From: Geitlerinema sp. S16
GTDB lineage: Bacteria > Cyanobacteriota > Cyanobacteriia > Cyanobacteriales > Geitlerinemataceae
Length of the DNA stretch: 64,000 nucleotides
NCBI GenBank assembly: GCA_011390275.1
Contig: JAABST010000010.1
Span: 42,208 to 106,207, forward strand
Direction: 5' to 3'
Made by a program: the position numbers and the translations under genes. Every line of letters starts with the position of its first letter. The stretch's first letter is position 1. A model generated the notes under the pieces. That model did not search any database and was not told the DNA's origin. It saw nothing but the letters and a program-made list of their open reading frames with translations. Shown here in pieces: positions 43,663-53,700 of the stretch.

Positions 43663-45432
43663 ATGACAGAATTTAGCGTGATTTTAGCGAGGCGTTGCGG
43701 TGTGGCGATCGCCTGTGGCGTCGGTCTGGCGGCGGGCTGGGTATTCCAGACGATCGCGCCGGTACAGGCGGCGGAACGATTGGCCGTGCGCTATCGTGCC
43801 TGGGAACGATCGATCTCGATTGCCAGCTTGGCGCACTATGCTGCGACGGGCGACGCGGATGACGAGCTGAGTGCTTATCTGGATTATTTACCGACCACGA
43901 CGCGCGATCGCCTGCCCGATTTGCTGTCTACTCCGCTGTCGATCGGAGCGGTCGAAGCCTCACAGTTTCTCTATTCGCCCCAGGGTGAATTTTTGCTCCA
44001 GCGCTTAAGTGTCGTCTTCTCGACGGATGCTCGCGATCGCAGCCGTGAGACGACGTTTAAAGGCTTGCGCGGTGCGATCGTCGCAGCGGCCAACTCGCCC
44101 TCTGGACTCACGCCGATCGCCCTGCTCGAAGCGTTCCCGACGCGGACGTTATATCTCAAAATTGGCGAGGCGATCGCGGCGGTCGATAGCGTGCGCGAGA
44201 CCCTCGATACCAGTCAGGCGGAACTCTCGCGAATCGCGGCGATCGCGGCGCTAGAACCTCCCGCAGAGGCCGCAATACGAGATCAATGGCAAGTAATTCG
44301 ACGACGTGGCTCCCATGAATGGCGCATCGAGTCGATCGATATCCGCGATCAGACGCGAAATTTTCCCTACGGCCATCGTGCCAGCGCCGATTTATATATG
44401 CCATATCTGCCGATCGCCCAGCCGATGGCGGCAGGGGCAACCGATTCGGCAGACTCTGCCAAATCACCCGCTGCCCCGCTGATCGTCATTTCCCACGGCG
44501 TCGGCTCCGATCGTCATACCTTTTACTACCTCGCGGAATACCTGGCGTCGCACGGTTTCGCCGTTTTGGTTCCCGAACACGCGGGCAGCAATGCCAAGCA
44601 TTTACAGGCATTACTCCGGGGTTCGGAAAATGAGATCGCCAAACCCAGCGAATTTGACGATCGCCCGCGCGATATCAGTTTGCTTTTAGACGAAGTCACC
44701 CGACGGCTCGCCTTTGACCCTGACCTTGTGGGACAGATCGACACCTCCCGCACGATCGTCATTGGTCATTCCTTCGGGGGCTACACGGCGCTCGCCTTGG
44801 CCGGGGCAACGATCGACACGACCTCCCTGCGTCAAACCTGTACGGATCTCGATCAGCAATGGTCGTGGAATCTGTCGCTTTTGCTGCAATGCCGCTTGCT
44901 CACGCTGGTCGAGGATGCGCCACTGATACCACAGTGGCGCGATGAACGGGTACGCGGCGTGATCCTCGTTTCACCGATCGGCGGCGCTATCTTTGACGGT
45001 CGCGGCTTGGCCGCCATGACTGTACCGGTGCTGATGCTGGCCGGAACCGCCGATACGATCGCCCCCGCCTATCTCGAACAGATTCCGCTGTTTGAGCGCT
45101 TGCCCATGGCCGATCGTCAGCTTGCGATCTGGCAGGGCGGCACGCATTTTTCTTCGATCGCCGTCCCCCCCGGCGAAGAACCCTCGATCGCGCTGCCCAG
45201 CATCCTCGTCGGCCCTGATCCGCAGATCGCCCACCGCGATCTCGAAGCCATCTCCCTCGCCTTCATCCGCGCTCACCTGATGGACAATCCCGACGCGCAC
45301 GCCTTACTTGCACCCAGCGCCCTCGCCGCCCTCGGAAATGCCACGCTGCCGATCGTCGCGATCGACAGTTCTTCGTCAAGTGGCGATGAAATAAATGACG
45401 ATGAAATTAGCCGTCAGCCACGCGATCCGTAA
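43663..45432 (+). CDS. DUF1400-alpha/beta hydrolase
   Basis: The start at ATG 43663 (MTEFSVILARRCGVAIACGV) gives 589 residues with an N-terminal signal-like segment. Residues about 45-170 match DUF1400 (AERLAVRYRAWERSISIASL, LQRLSVVFSTDARDRSRETT), a domain found with cyanobacterial lipases. The hydrolase part has VISHGVGSDRHTFYYLAEYL, nucleophile Ser in IGHSFGGYTALALAG, an acidic residue in GTADTIAPAYLE and the catalytic His in GGTHFSSIA. It is likely exported and acts on lipids or esters. It stands alone. Confidence 0.9.
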   Translation: MTEFSVILARRCGVAIACGVGLAAGWVFQTIAPVQAAERLAVRYRAWERSISIASLAHYAATGDADDELSAYLDYLPTTTRDRLPDLLSTPLSIGAVEASQFLYSPQGEFLLQRLSVVFSTDARDRSRETTFKGLRGAIVAAANSPSGLTPIALLEAFPTRTLYLKIGEAIAAVDSVRETLDTSQAELSRIAAIAALEPPAEAAIRDQWQVIRRRGSHEWRIESIDIRDQTRNFPYGHRASADLYMPYLPIAQPMAAGATDSADSAKSPAAPLIVISHGVGSDRHTFYYLAEYLASHGFAVLVPEHAGSNAKHLQALLRGSENEIAKPSEFDDRPRDISLLLDEVTRRLAFDPDLVGQIDTSRTIVIGHSFGGYTALALAGATIDTTSLRQTCTDLDQQWSWNLSLLLQCRLLTLVEDAPLIPQWRDERVRGVILVSPIGGAIFDGRGLAAMTVPVLMLAGTADTIAPAYLEQIPLFERLPMADRQLAIWQGGTHFSSIAVPPGEEPSIALPSILVGPDPQIAHRDLEAISLAFIRAHLMDNPDAHALLAPSALAALGNATLPIVAIDSSSSSGDEINDDEISRQPRDP

Positions 45433-45841
45433 AGCGGTCAGTACCGATCTGTTATTCCCCGTAATTTTCGTGATATTCCCAAGTATTGATCGCGATCTAG
45501 ACGGAAAACCTGCGTAATACGCACGTATATTCGCGTCTAATTTCCAGGACTGATCTTCTGTAGCGTCGATTACAGTCAAACAAAATGGGTCACGGCAAAA
45601 CCGTAACCCAAGGTGAAAACCAGATTGAGGAAATTTAATGAGCCAGAGAAACGAGAATGTTGCGAAACTCGATCGATCGTTGGCTAGAGTCGGCCACGGC
45701 TTAGATCGCCGAAATTAGTTTGATTGTGGCGCAGCCGATCGGCTCTCAGCTTTGAATCGTTGCGTTGATGTTGATGAAAGCTTTAGCTGTCGGGCTGTGT
45801 TGCGTGATTAGGCGCGATTCCGCACGAGTACGATTCGTTGA
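45433..45841. other. Intergenic gap with a possible 26-codon ORF
   Basis: It contains a hairpin GGGTCACGGCAAAACCGTAACCC near 45587-45609, followed by an ATG at 45638 with GAGGAAAT nearby that opens a 26-codon frame (MSQRNENVAKLDRSLARVG..) to 45718. Whether this is translated is unknown. No other feature is supported. Confidence 0.3.
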
Positions 45842-46015
45842 TTAGTCAACGATCGAGAGGCGACCGCGACGGACTGCGTGCATCAAGCGAGCCGTGACCA
45901 TGTGGGTTTCTTCATCAACCACGTCGGACAACAGTGCGAACCAGTCAGCGCGGCGAATATAACCGGTATCCCAGGCGTTTGTGAAAATGCGTTCAGATGT
46001 GGTGGTGGTGAACAT
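45842..46015 (-). CDS. 57-residue protein of unknown function
   Basis: A short minus-strand frame with ATG at 46015 and a GAGG box about ten bases upstream. The translation starts MFTTTTSERIFTNAWDTGY and continues IRRADWFALLSDVVDEETHM, then TARLMHAVRRGRLSIVD. It has normal amino-acid composition, two Trp, and an amphipathic helical end. It is too well formed to be noise: the start context is good and the codon use resembles that of the neighbours. I do not recognise the family. It is 200 bp from the next gene. Confidence 0.6.
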   Translation of the reverse strand: MFTTTTSERIFTNAWDTGYIRRADWFALLSDVVDEETHMVTARLMHAVRRGRLSIVD

Positions 46016-46216
46016 ATCGATAACCTCGTTTCTCTTATGACTATCAGTATCCGTGTTTTTGGGGATTTGCGAAGCGATCGCAACCCGTACTTATACGTGA
46101 TACTGAACGCCAAACTTCCGGACTTTTATCACGGTAGCTGTGTGATTTAGATCACAGGCAAAAGCTGAGGATGTGACGAAACGATAACGTGGGTCTTGTT
46201 TCGCGCAGGTTAGCGA

Positions 46217-47020
46217 CTAGCGACGGGTCAGCCATTCCGTTAGGTCACCGCAGAACTGATCGATCGAAATCGGACGAATTCGGCTTTTCGCCATGACCGA
46301 CTCGACTCGCTCCCGTGGTGTGGAGTAGCCCCAATCGGCAAAGAACAGTTCGATATCGCCTAAGTCGGATTCGCGATCGACGGCCTGCAATGTTTTGAGC
46401 CGATCTTCCACAAACCAGATGCGCCGCAAGCGATGGTTAATCGGTCGATCGTGCCGTAACTCACGCAGGGTTTGATATTTCGGGCGTCCCACTTCTTTGC
46501 CGAATAGCCGATCGCCGAGTTCAAGGTCAATGCCCCGATCGCCGAGTAAACGGCGAACAAAACGCCCCTCTTTTGTTGTCACAATCCACCAATCAATACC
46601 CGCCACACTCCAGGCTTGGAGCTGCTCGATCGTGCCGGGATAAAACTCATGGAGCGCGAGCCAGCCATCGATATCGTCGGCAATCCAGCGATCGCGCAGT
46701 TGATCGAGGGCATAGGCCAAGGCGGGCGGATCGATCGCGTCTGCTTCGACAAGGCGATCACGCACCGTGACCCAGTTTGTCAGGATTTCATCGTGGGAAA
46801 TATCGGCCAACAGCGCCCGCACCAATACCGGCATTTCCCAGCCCGTTTCAATGACCGGACGCAACTTATAAAATCCGTCGCAGATATCAGTTTCGGGTCG
46901 ATCAATCGGGTTCGGCCAGTATTGCTGATAGGTTTTCCAGGCGGTCTGAAAGTATTCGGCAAGACCGTTGCAGATGACGCCATCAAAATCGAGAGCGATC
47001 GAGTCAGGAGGGACAAACAC
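46217..47020 (-). CDS. HAD-superfamily hydrolase
   Basis: The conserved part starts at IALDFDGVICNG, the DxDG motif I with nucleophile Asp. I prefer the GTG at 47020 (FVPPDSIALDFDG), giving 267 residues; an ATG at 47116 would add 32 residues. A helical cap follows (residues about 30-130). Motif II is in WWIVTTKEGRF, the Lys is in LFGKEVGRPKYQ, and motif III is near IWFVEDRL. HAD enzymes of this form are phosphatases of small molecules; the substrate is unknown. The gene upstream of it is separated by a MITE-like repeat. Confidence 0.8.
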   Translation of the reverse strand: MFVPPDSIALDFDGVICNGLAEYFQTAWKTYQQYWPNPIDRPETDICDGFYKLRPVIETGWEMPVLVRALLADISHDEILTNWVTVRDRLVEADAIDPPALAYALDQLRDRWIADDIDGWLALHEFYPGTIEQLQAWSVAGIDWWIVTTKEGRFVRRLLGDRGIDLELGDRLFGKEVGRPKYQTLRELRHDRPINHRLRRIWFVEDRLKTLQAVDRESDLGDIELFFADWGYSTPRERVESVMAKSRIRPISIDQFCGDLTEWLTRR

Positions 47021-47173
47021 GGTAGGTATGGAGATGATTACTTCAGATGCCGAGGCCGTAGCCAAGAGTCCCGCGCCACGGCCTACTTCAAGCAAGCAGG
47101 CCGTAGCGAACGTCACTCCTGTCGCTGATCCAACTTATACAACGAAATCTCAAAAGAGTTCTGGAAGAGTTTC

Positions 47174-47284
47174 TAAGTAGCCCAAATGAGTGGACACCCT
47201 GCGTAACGTAAGCTTCTAGCTTGCCCGCAAGCCGGAAGGTTGAGTTACGCGGCTTAACTCACGTTTATTCTATTGGCGTACTTA
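47174..47284. repeat. MITE-like element, family B, copy 2
   Basis: A 111-bp element with terminal inverted repeats TAAGTAGCCCAAATGAG and, at the right end, ATTCTATTGGCGTACTTA. The middle contains GCGTAACGTAAGCTTCTAGC and GAGTTACGCGGCTTAA, shared with the copy at 31488-31581. It lies between two minus-strand genes. Confidence 0.75.
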
Positions 47285-47364
47285 ATGGGTCAGGATTTAC
47301 GCAGAAGTCCTGCCTACTTTGTATAGCAAGAACCGATTGTATTAGGACTCACAAAAAAAGCTGA

Positions 47365-47392
47365 GAGCACTGAGCGGAGTCGAAGTGCGGTT
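47365..47392. repeat. Short dispersed repeat CACTTCGACTCCGCTCAGTG, copy 2
   Basis: It reads GAGCACTGAGCGGAGTCGAA on the plus strand, the reverse complement of the copy at 15826. It lies in the same gap as a family B MITE. Confidence 0.6.
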
Positions 47393-47464
47393 TTCAACTT
47401 AGACGAGAGTGTCCTAATTTAATCGGCTTCTGCTATATAAGTCCTATGGGTTTCTGCGTCGGTC

Positions 47465-48517
47465 TCAAATACGCTCATCAATGTTCTGGATTTTTAGCCA
47501 GGTCGTGAATTCTGGGGTCGTGCGAATCGGATCGAGATCACGATCGCCACGGACAGATCGACGAGTTGTATCGGGATTGCAGACCAAGGACTGTTGCAGT
47601 GAGCCGATCGCGGCGCTGGAGTTGCCCCCAAGCGAAAAGCAGCAGGCGCGGTTATACCATAGTACGGAATCGTACGGGTCAATCTCGATCGCGTAATCGT
47701 AACTCACGATCGCGGCTTCCAACTGCCCGATCTGCCGTAAGAGATCGGCGCGTTTGCACCAGCCCCAAAACCCCGTATCGTCAATTGCGATCGTGTGGTC
47801 ATAGCATTCGATCGCGGCTTCACGATCGCCTAAAAACGCTAAACAGTCCCCACGACGTAGCCACGCCCAGTAATCATCCCGACGCTGGGCGATCGCGCGG
47901 TCATAGGAACGCACCGCAGCACGATATCGTTTGGCGTAGCGTTGAGCATTGCCCCGTCGATACCACGCCCAAAAATCCTGGGGACGCGCATCGATCGCCG
48001 CATCAAAACACTCGATCGCGGCGTCAAACTGCTCGAACTCTTCGGCGAGCAAATATCCTCGCCGATACCAAGCCCAGTAATCATTGGGATGCAGACGAAT
48101 GGCCTGCTCGAAGCTAGCCAGCGCCGCTTCCGGCTCGCCGAGATATTCCCAGAGAATGCAGCCGCGACCATACCAGCCCCAGTAGGACTGATCATCTAGT
48201 TCGAGCGCTCTATCCAGGCTTTCGACTGCTTGGTCATAGTCGCCAAATTCGACCAGAACACTCGCGCGACGATACCAGCCATCAAATTGCGTCGGATCGA
48301 TCTCGATCGCGGCTTCATAGCGAACCAAGGCTTCACGGTAGCGCTCCGCCTGTTCGCAAGCTCGACCGCGCTGATAGCAAGCGCTATAGGTTTCCCAGTA
48401 CGACTCAAAGTAGCGATCGAGGTCAGTTTCTAACGGGACTGATGATGGGCGAGACAGATCGGAAGTGTTAAATGCGGTCACGGGTCGAGCTGTGGCGAAT
48501 GGGAGCGATTGGTTCAC
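47465..48517 (-). CDS. TPR protein with YWAWYRRG-type repeats
   Basis: The 350-residue protein consists of about eight 34-residue TPR units after a 45-residue Ser/Thr-rich start. The units share a Trp-rich variant: DFWAWYRRGN, DYWAWLRRGDCL, YWGWYGRGCIL, each followed by AIECFDAAI-like helices. Such TPR solenoids bind partner proteins. There is no signal peptide and no other domain. The role is unknown; no operon partner is evident. Confidence 0.88.
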   Translation of the reverse strand: MNQSLPFATARPVTAFNTSDLSRPSSVPLETDLDRYFESYWETYSACYQRGRACEQAERYREALVRYEAAIEIDPTQFDGWYRRASVLVEFGDYDQAVESLDRALELDDQSYWGWYGRGCILWEYLGEPEAALASFEQAIRLHPNDYWAWYRRGYLLAEEFEQFDAAIECFDAAIDARPQDFWAWYRRGNAQRYAKRYRAAVRSYDRAIAQRRDDYWAWLRRGDCLAFLGDREAAIECYDHTIAIDDTGFWGWCKRADLLRQIGQLEAAIVSYDYAIEIDPYDSVLWYNRACCFSLGGNSSAAIGSLQQSLVCNPDTTRRSVRGDRDLDPIRTTPEFTTWLKIQNIDERI

Positions 48518-48707
48518 TCTAACCTGAATTGTTCGGTGTGCAATTTAGCAGCGGGTTAACGATTGCATCATGCGATCGAACCCTGTTATCTAGCCGCGAT
48601 CGTGATGGCATTCGCGGCATAGATCCGAGTATTCACAGACTCTCTGGTGACTCGGATGCGGCTGACTAAAACGAGCCAATTTATACGTTAATTATTCCAT
48701 GCGCGAA

Positions 48708-49208
48708 CTATCGTTTTTTGCCGTGGCACTGTTTAAACGGCTTGCCACTGTAACACCAGCAAGGCTGATTGCGATTCGGTCGCACCGGCGGCAACATCTC
48801 CCCATCCAGATAAAACCACTGACCCTGCTCCTGGCAAAAACGCGATCGCTCATGGAGCTGCGCCGCTTGGTATCCCTCTTGATAAACGGCGACAAATTCA
48901 ACGACACCGGTTTGATCCTCCGGTTGGCCTGCACGGGTCGCCACCACCGTTAAGCCCAGCCAGGTGACGCCGTTGGCCGTCGCGGTGATTTGCTTGCGGC
49001 TATTGGATTTACGCTGGGTCGGATGGTGGGTTTGGATGAGGTAGTCGATGTTTTTGAGGCAGTAGGCGCTATACCGCGATCGCATTAATGCCTCGGCAGT
49101 TGGTGCAGGCTGTGAGCCTTGCAAATAGGGATCGCAGCAGTCGGCGAACGGCTGGCCGCTGCCGCAGGGACAGGGCGTCGATGGGGGGAGAGAATCGGAA
49201 ATTAGCAC
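48708..49208 (-). CDS. YchJ-like protein with two SEC-C motifs
   Basis: The 166-residue protein has an N-terminal SEC-C zinc motif (CPCGSGQPFADCCDPYLQG), the YchJ domain (ALMRSRYSAYCLKNIDYLI, THHPTQR, WLGLTVV) and a C-terminal second motif (QPCWCYSGKPFKQCHGKKR). This is the standard UPF0225/YchJ layout. The molecular function is unknown; SEC-C motifs bind zinc and often contact ribosome or SecB-type partners. It is divergent from pyrC. Confidence 0.92.
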   Translation of the reverse strand: MLISDSLPPSTPCPCGSGQPFADCCDPYLQGSQPAPTAEALMRSRYSAYCLKNIDYLIQTHHPTQRKSNSRKQITATANGVTWLGLTVVATRAGQPEDQTGVVEFVAVYQEGYQAAQLHERSRFCQEQGQWFYLDGEMLPPVRPNRNQPCWCYSGKPFKQCHGKKR

Positions 49209-49319
49209 GCAAGCTTCTCGGGATGGTGGGCGATCGTATCGTCGAACAGGGTTGAAATCCTGTGACGATCGCGCTGCTTTTCCCGCAGGCGATCGCGTCC
49301 ACTATCCTATAATCTGCCC

Positions 49320-50348
49320 ATGAAAAATCTCACCATCACTCAACCCGACGACTGGCATCTTCATCTGCGGGACGGCGACGCACTCCGGGCGGTGTTACCC
49401 CACACCGTACGCCAGTTTGCCCGCGCGATCGTCATGCCCAACCTAAAACCACCGGTGCGATCGGTTGCCGAGGCGGCGGCCTATCGCGATCGGATTTTGG
49501 ACGCTGTCCCCGCTGGTCAGAACTTCGAGCCGCTGATGACGCTGTATCTCACGGATAACACCACCCCGGAAGAGATTATCGCGGCGAAGGAGTCCCAGTT
49601 TGTCAAGGCGGTGAAGTATTACCCGGCGGGGGCAACGACGAATTCAGATTTTGGGGTGACGGATATTCGCAAGTGCGATCGGGTATTTGAAGCAATGCAG
49701 GCGGTGGATTTGCCGTTGTTGTTGCATGGGGAGGTGACGGATCACATCGTTGATGTGTTCGATCGCGAGCGGGTGTTTATCGATCGCTATCTCGTGCCGC
49801 TAACGTCGCGTTTTCCTCGGTTGCGGGTGGTGTTGGAGCATATTACAACGTCGGAAGCGGTGGCGTTTGTCTTGTCGGGGGATCGTGTCGCCGCGACGAT
49901 CACACCGCAACATTTGCTATTTAACCGCAGTCATATTTTTCAGGGTGGTATTCGTCCCCATTTTTATTGCTTGCCGATTTTGAAGCGGGAGACCCATCGT
50001 CAGGCGCTGCTAGAGGCGGCAACATCGGGCAATCCAAAGTTTTTCCTAGGGACGGACAGTGCGCCCCATGCCCGCAATAGTAAGGAAACGTTTTGCGGTT
50101 GTGCGGGGTGTTATTCGGCGTTACATGCGATGGAGTTGTATGCGGAGGCGTTTGAAAGTGTGGGGGCGATCGATCGGCTTGAGGCGTTTGCGAGTTTTTA
50201 CGGGGCGGATTTTTATCAGTTGCCGCGCAATTCGGGTCAGGTGACGTTAGTGAAACAGGCGTGGCGGGTTCCGGAGGAGTTGCCGTTTCCGGGGTCTGGG
50301 CTTGTGCCGTTGTGGGCGGGGGAAGAGATGACGTGGAAAATGGTCTAA
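49320..50348 (+). CDS. pyrC: Dihydroorotase (class II, PyrC)
   Basis: The 342-residue protein begins [19 protein letters not shown], the zinc-binding HxH motif. The carbamylated Lys is in [16 protein letters not shown], the next His ligand in LLLHGEVTD, another in [12 protein letters not shown] and the catalytic Asp in [15 protein letters not shown]. The end has [13 protein letters not shown]. It closes the dihydroorotate ring in pyrimidine synthesis. It is monocistronic, divergent from the YchJ-like gene. Confidence 0.96.
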   Translation: MKNLTITQPDDWHLHLRDGDALRAVLPHTVRQFARAIVMPNLKPPVRSVAEAAAYRDRILDAVPAGQNFEPLMTLYLTDNTTPEEIIAAKESQFVKAVKYYPAGATTNSDFGVTDIRKCDRVFEAMQAVDLPLLLHGEVTDHIVDVFDRERVFIDRYLVPLTSRFPRLRVVLEHITTSEAVAFVLSGDRVAATITPQHLLFNRSHIFQGGIRPHFYCLPILKRETHRQALLEAATSGNPKFFLGTDSAPHARNSKETFCGCAGCYSALHAMELYAEAFESVGAIDRLEAFASFYGADFYQLPRNSGQVTLVKQAWRVPEELPFPGSGLVPLWAGEEMTWKMV

Positions 50349-50466
50349 AAATGGAGTTGATATTGATTCACTCCCATATTTTTTTGACAGGATAAGCGTT
50401 AAATTTCTGGTCGCAACCTGATTGATCTTTTGTCCGTCAATCAGGTATCGAGTAGTAATGAACTCA

Positions 50467-50697
50467 TTAAAGATACTCCTCAAAGTCTTCTAATGGCTCA
50501 TCAAAATCATCTGCTAAAGGTAAGGTGAATGTTCCTTTCATTGCTCCAGTTAAGCGACGTTTATCGGAAGGAGTATTGATCGAATCCGTTTTGGTCGAGG
50601 CGTAGCGTTCAGATAGAAATTCAACGTAGTGAAGGACTTCCGTTTGCAGGGCTTCGGGTAGTGTTTCCAGTTTTTCTAAGAGGGCAATTTGAATCAC
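50467..50697 (-). CDS. DUF2281/VapB-like small protein, unpaired antitoxin candidate
   Basis: The 76-residue protein MIQIALLEKLETLPEALQTE continues with VLHYVEFLSERYA, the helix common to DUF2281 and similar antitoxin-like proteins, then TGAMKGTFTLPLADDFDEPL and DFEEYL at the end, which resemble the toxin-wrapping tail of VapB. Usually a PIN-domain toxin gene follows; here the next 118 bp downstream contain none. It lies 37 bp downstream of the type IIG enzyme gene on the same strand. Confidence 0.65.
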   Translation of the reverse strand: MIQIALLEKLETLPEALQTEVLHYVEFLSERYASTKTDSINTPSDKRRLTGAMKGTFTLPLADDFDEPLEDFEEYL

Positions 50698-50734
50698 GTT
50701 TTTGCTCCAGTTCGATGATTGGTTGAGTAATCGT

Positions 50735-53700
50735 CTAGGGGGATGTTAGCAGGTCGAGTGGGTCGATCGGCATTCGGGGTGGGGCGGTTTTCCAGAGGAG
50801 GGCGATTTCGTTGGGGGTGAGTTGGTAGGCTTGGTTGACGAGGTCGGAAAGACGGTGTTCGAGTTGTCGAATTTCGGTGTTGTTTTGGCGAAGTTGGGGG
50901 ATGGCTTCGTTGTAAATATCGGTGATTTCGCGATATTTTTTCAGGCCGAAGGTTGTCCCTTTGGCGGCGCATTTTTTGACTTCTTTTTTAAAATCTTCGA
51001 GGTCAAGGCTGGTGGGATCTTGGAGTTTTCGTGAGCTTTTTTCAAGGTTGGTTTCAATGTGTAACCAGTCGATTAGATCGCGTTGGGTTTGTTGGTTGGT
51101 GCGAGTTAGTTCGATCAGTTGACTGACGTGTTCTTCGGTTTCTTTGCGGTGGCTTTCGCTTGGAGGTGGCGCGATCGGGAGTGTTTCCATAAGAAAGTTA
51201 GCTGGGTTTAATGCTTCATCTTTCATATGCCCAAAATATCGCCAACTATACCACCAACTTATGGCTGAATTTAGGTATCCTAATATATACAAATCAGAAC
51301 ATGGTAAAAGATATGTTTTGTCGTTTCCATATCTTGATTGATTATCTAGAGAATATTTCGGCCAAAATTGAATTACTTGATAAATTATTTTGGGGTTTTC
51401 AAAAATAGTCAAAGTTGCTGGACTAGCTTGTATCTGCCACCAAGGCTGATTCCCTGCTCTTCTTTCTAATTTCCCTTTAAAATGACTTAAGTGAGAGATG
51501 ATAGGAGGATAGTGATCAATATCAATACCTCTCCATGTAAGAATTATACTCTCTTGAGTTGGGCTTGAATTCCATCGATCAATATTACGACCTCGCATAT
51601 ATGGTTTGATAATCTCTAAACACTTTGAATCTTCATCAACTAATCTTTTCTTTGTTGCTTCATCAATCAAAAAAGCTTCATTGAGTCCCGTTAAAATTCC
51701 GCGATAAGGCTTAACCCCAGCAAAATCAACCAACGGCACACCCACCCGGCGAATCTTCGCCATCAACGCATCCACCGCCGGATGCTCCAAACTCCACGCC
51801 GACGCCGAAAACCGCCCCGGATCAACCGTAAACCCCTCCTCCTCCACATACCGCTTCAGATCCAACCCCGCCAACTCCTCACGCGGAACCGGACAAATCA
51901 AAACCGGCGATCGCTGCGACTTCAACGCCCCATCTAACGCACCCCCGATCGCCCCGATCGGCTTACGCACCACCACGATACACGGGAACGTATCCGCATC
52001 CTTGAAAATCGGCGCATGACCAAAATCAATAATTCGCTCCAGCTCCGATCGCTCCGCAAAAAAACGCCGCAGCCCCTCGCCATAACCCGCCCGTAACCAC
52101 TTATTCGTCACAATATACGACAACACCCCACCGGGCTTTAAAAGATTAAAACCCCGCTCGTAAAAATAGGTATAAAGGTCAGCAACCCCGTCATAACATT
52201 CATACTGCTTTTGCAAATACGGCTTAAACGATGACAAAAACTCCTGACGGACATAGGGCGGATTTCCTAAGACCACATCGAACCCATCCGCCGCTAAAAT
52301 CTCACTAAACTCTTGCTCCCACTTAAACGCATTTTTATCATATTTTTTTACCGCAATAATCGAATTCCCTACTCGAATATTATGATCCAAATCCGTTAAT
52401 TTCTTACCGGGTTCCGCCGTTTGTAACCACAACGACAACTTTGTAATTTCTACTGATTCCGCCGATAAATCTACCCCAAATAAATTGTTACGCAAAATTA
52501 GCGTGCGATCGAACTCTGGATCATTTGCCTCATCCATCTCGCCCGCCGCTAGCTCCATTAACGTCGATCGTACCTGACGATACTGCAACTCCAAAAACTC
52601 AAACGCCGCAATTAAAAACGCACCCGACCCACAGGCCGGATCAAGCACCCGCACCGTCGATAACACCTCGTCTCGATACGATCGCCATAGCTCAATTTCC
52701 AGCTCGCGACTCGCGCCCGCCAGCGTCTCCCCCAACCCAAACCGCTCGCGTAACATCACAAACTGGCGATCGAGATACCCACCCAACGCCGTTTCAACCA
52801 TATAGCGTGTCACCCATTCCGGCGTATAAAACACCCCCTGACGCTTACGTTTTCCCTGCTTCGGATTGAACCCATCGATCGTACCCTCTGCAAACGCCCG
52901 CAACTCTTCAAGATCCGTCACCGACTGCTCAAAAATATGACCGAGAATATTAACCGAAACCTCCGATTCATAATCGTAATCGGCCAAACCGCTCAATTTT
53001 TCGCACAGCCAATCGGGAACCGTTAACATCTCATCGACCAGCGGATCGATCGCAAATAATCCGCCGTTATAGCCCGGTATTGGCTGATTTTGTACCGGCG
53101 ATCGACGATGCCCCACATCGACCCAGCGAAAAATTGCCGTGTAATTGAGCCATGTATCTTGAGGGTGATAGGGATCTTTATAGTCCGTCGCGTGTTTCAG
53201 GGTTTGACGGGGTAATAACCCCTTGTCTTCGCAAAAGGCAATGAAGAGAACTCGATCGAGAATTTTTTGCGCTGCCGAGACGATCGCCGTATTGCGATCC
53301 TTCAAATTACGCGGTGCTTTTGCTCGAAAAAATGTTACCAGTGCTTGCCGCACGTCTTTGTATTCCGCATACAGCTGATCGGTAATTTCCTGCTCGCGTT
53401 CGTCAGATTCCGTGAGTAATTGATCGATCCGTGTTGTTGTAGAAGCGTCGATCGACTCTGGCAAAAAATTCGGGCGGCACAGCAGAAAATAAAACGTTTT
53501 GAATGTCTCTAAATCTGCCAGATCGGTTAACTCAAACCGTTCGTAATCTAGCGGTGTTTTGACCGTGCAATACAGCCGCAGTTCGCGATAGTTCGAGACA
53601 ATCATCCAGCGACACCCCTCGGTATAATTCGCATAGCGCCAGCCCTGCTCAACAGCACTTTCATTGCCTCTGGTCTTTTTGTCCAGATCGATCGCTGCTC

